A stretch of 6,006 nucleotides of DNA, taken from Halothiobacillus neapolitanus. Lineage in GTDB: Bacteria > Pseudomonadota > Gammaproteobacteria > Halothiobacillales > Halothiobacillaceae. A model generated the notes under the pieces. That model was not told the origin of the DNA and did not search any database. It saw only the letters and a program-made list of their open reading frames with translations. Positions 5,540 through 6,006 of this stretch are shown here, piece by piece. Both the position numbers and the translations under genes were made by a program. The DNA is taken from contig DYLI01000107.1 in the NCBI GenBank assembly GCA_020722165.1, positions 1-6,006 on the forward strand, in the 5' to 3' direction. Position 1 is the first letter of the stretch, and each line of letters begins with the position of its first letter.

Positions 5540-5969
5540 ATTGAATTAAAGCTGCTTTACGTCGCATGGTGCGTGCCAATGCCTGCATTGCGGCGGACAG
5601 GGCAGGGTCTTGAATGCCCTCGGCTGTTGTGGTGAGCAGTGCTATGGTTTTAGGTGAAAGACTGCGTTGCAGTAATGGTGAGCGTGGGCGAGCCGAAGCG
5701 TTGTGCGTGCGCCAAGCGACGCGCAGTGCGCTTGGTGTGGGCAATAAAGCGTTGATTGCAGCAAGCAGTTGCGGCGCACAGAAGCGCAGTGTGGTGACTA
5801 GGCTCTGCTGGTCGCAGCCCAGGATTAAAGTTCCTGCGCGCAGGTTGATGTAGTTCACATGTGCGGCAAGTTCAGTGGGTAAGCTTGTGCGTATGGCGTG
5901 CTGCATGGCTTGGTGTTGCTGCGCGAGTTTGACGATAGCACGAGGCAAGGTGGGGCGTTGAAGTGCCAT
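5538..5969 (-). CDS. dciA: DUF721 family protein, DciA-type helicase-loading factor
   Basis: DciA is the ancestral bacterial factor that helps load the DnaB replicative helicase, found where no DnaC/DnaI loader was acquired. The 143-residue product fits the DUF721 pattern: a helical N-terminus (KLAQQHQAMQHAIRTSLP, residues 14-31), then ELAAHVNYINLRAGTLIL (33-50) and LRFCAPQLLAAI (61-72), the strand-rich core with the typical LRF-x-AP-x-LL block. After an Arg/Ser/Pro-rich linker (about 87-105), a helical tail with SPKTIALLTTTAEGIQDPAL (105-124) ends in basic residues. The usual Trp before the LRF block is absent (QQSLVTT instead). AGGA on the - strand (+ positions 5974-5977) lies 4 bases ahead of the ATG, and no other start exists before the upstream stop codon. 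The gene is convergent with lpxC; lpxC beside a DUF721 gene is also known from Pseudomonas. Family membership is fairly secure; the helicase role follows from family knowledge. Confidence 0.82.
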   Translation of the reverse strand: MALQRPTLPRAIVKLAQQHQAMQHAIRTSLPTELAAHVNYINLRAGTLILGCDQQSLVTTLRFCAPQLLAAINALLPTPSALRVAWRTHNASARPRSPLLQRSLSPKTIALLTTTAEGIQDPALSAAMQALARTMRRKAALIQ

Positions 5970-5987
5970 GAAATCCTGCTGGGGTAA

Positions 5988-6006
5988 TGAACATGAGTAA
6001 GCTTAA
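5988..6006 (+). CDS. Possible 5' end of a divergent gene, truncated by window
   Basis: Two in-frame ATG codons (5988 and 5994) open a reading frame, MNMSKL, that runs off the window. A GGGG at 5981-5984 could serve the second ATG. The position, divergent from dciA, suits a gene such as the secretion or peptidase gene that often lies between dciA and secA in gammaproteobacteria, but six codons are too few for identification. Confidence 0.2.

Noticed and set aside
5614..5853. A 79-codon + strand frame within the dciA region.
   Set aside because: It is opposite the DUF721 gene, which has clear family features, and has no domain signature of its own.

Overview
The window is a compact chromosomal stretch from a Gram-negative proteobacterium. 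LpxC shows an outer membrane with lipid A. The rpsP-rimM-trmD-rplS order, close sequence similarity to the Escherichia coli proteins, and a DciA gene beside lpxC all suggest a gammaproteobacterium, or a near relative, of moderate GC content. A genus cannot be named with confidence. Nearly all bases are coding, no gap between genes exceeds about 80 bases, and no mobile element, CRISPR array, tRNA or rRNA is visible.

Region 1 (1-2086): the conserved ribosome and tRNA-modification operon rpsP, rimM, trmD, rplS, all on the + strand, closed by a strong intrinsic terminator. The two ribosomal proteins flank a 16S assembly factor and the m1G37 tRNA methyltransferase. The rplS ribosome binding site lies inside the last codons of trmD.

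Region 2 (2087-2593): a short O6-alkylguanine-DNA alkyltransferase gene with a GTG start, on the + strand.

Region 3 (2589-5539): htpG (bacterial Hsp90), then lpxC (committed step of lipid A synthesis), both on the + strand. A CTTGAAA element overlapping the ogt stop codon is a good candidate for the -35 of a heat-shock (sigma-32) promoter for htpG. No terminator is visible between htpG and lpxC, so lpxC may be partly co-transcribed with htpG, although a weak extended -10 lies just before it. lpxC is best started at a TTG, which gives 305 residues, the E. coli length. Its usual gammaproteobacterial neighbour, ftsZ, is absent here.

Region 4 (5511-6006): a bidirectional terminator separates lpxC from a convergent DUF721/DciA gene, a helicase-loading factor. 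The last 19 bases may hold the start of a divergent gene.

All genes belong to well-known families and no undescribed system was found. The points worth a second look concern regulation and gene order: the heat-shock promoter, the htpG-lpxC pairing, the LpxC C-terminus without the E. coli degradation tail, and the ogt gene whose start falls too close to a terminator for a normal promoter.
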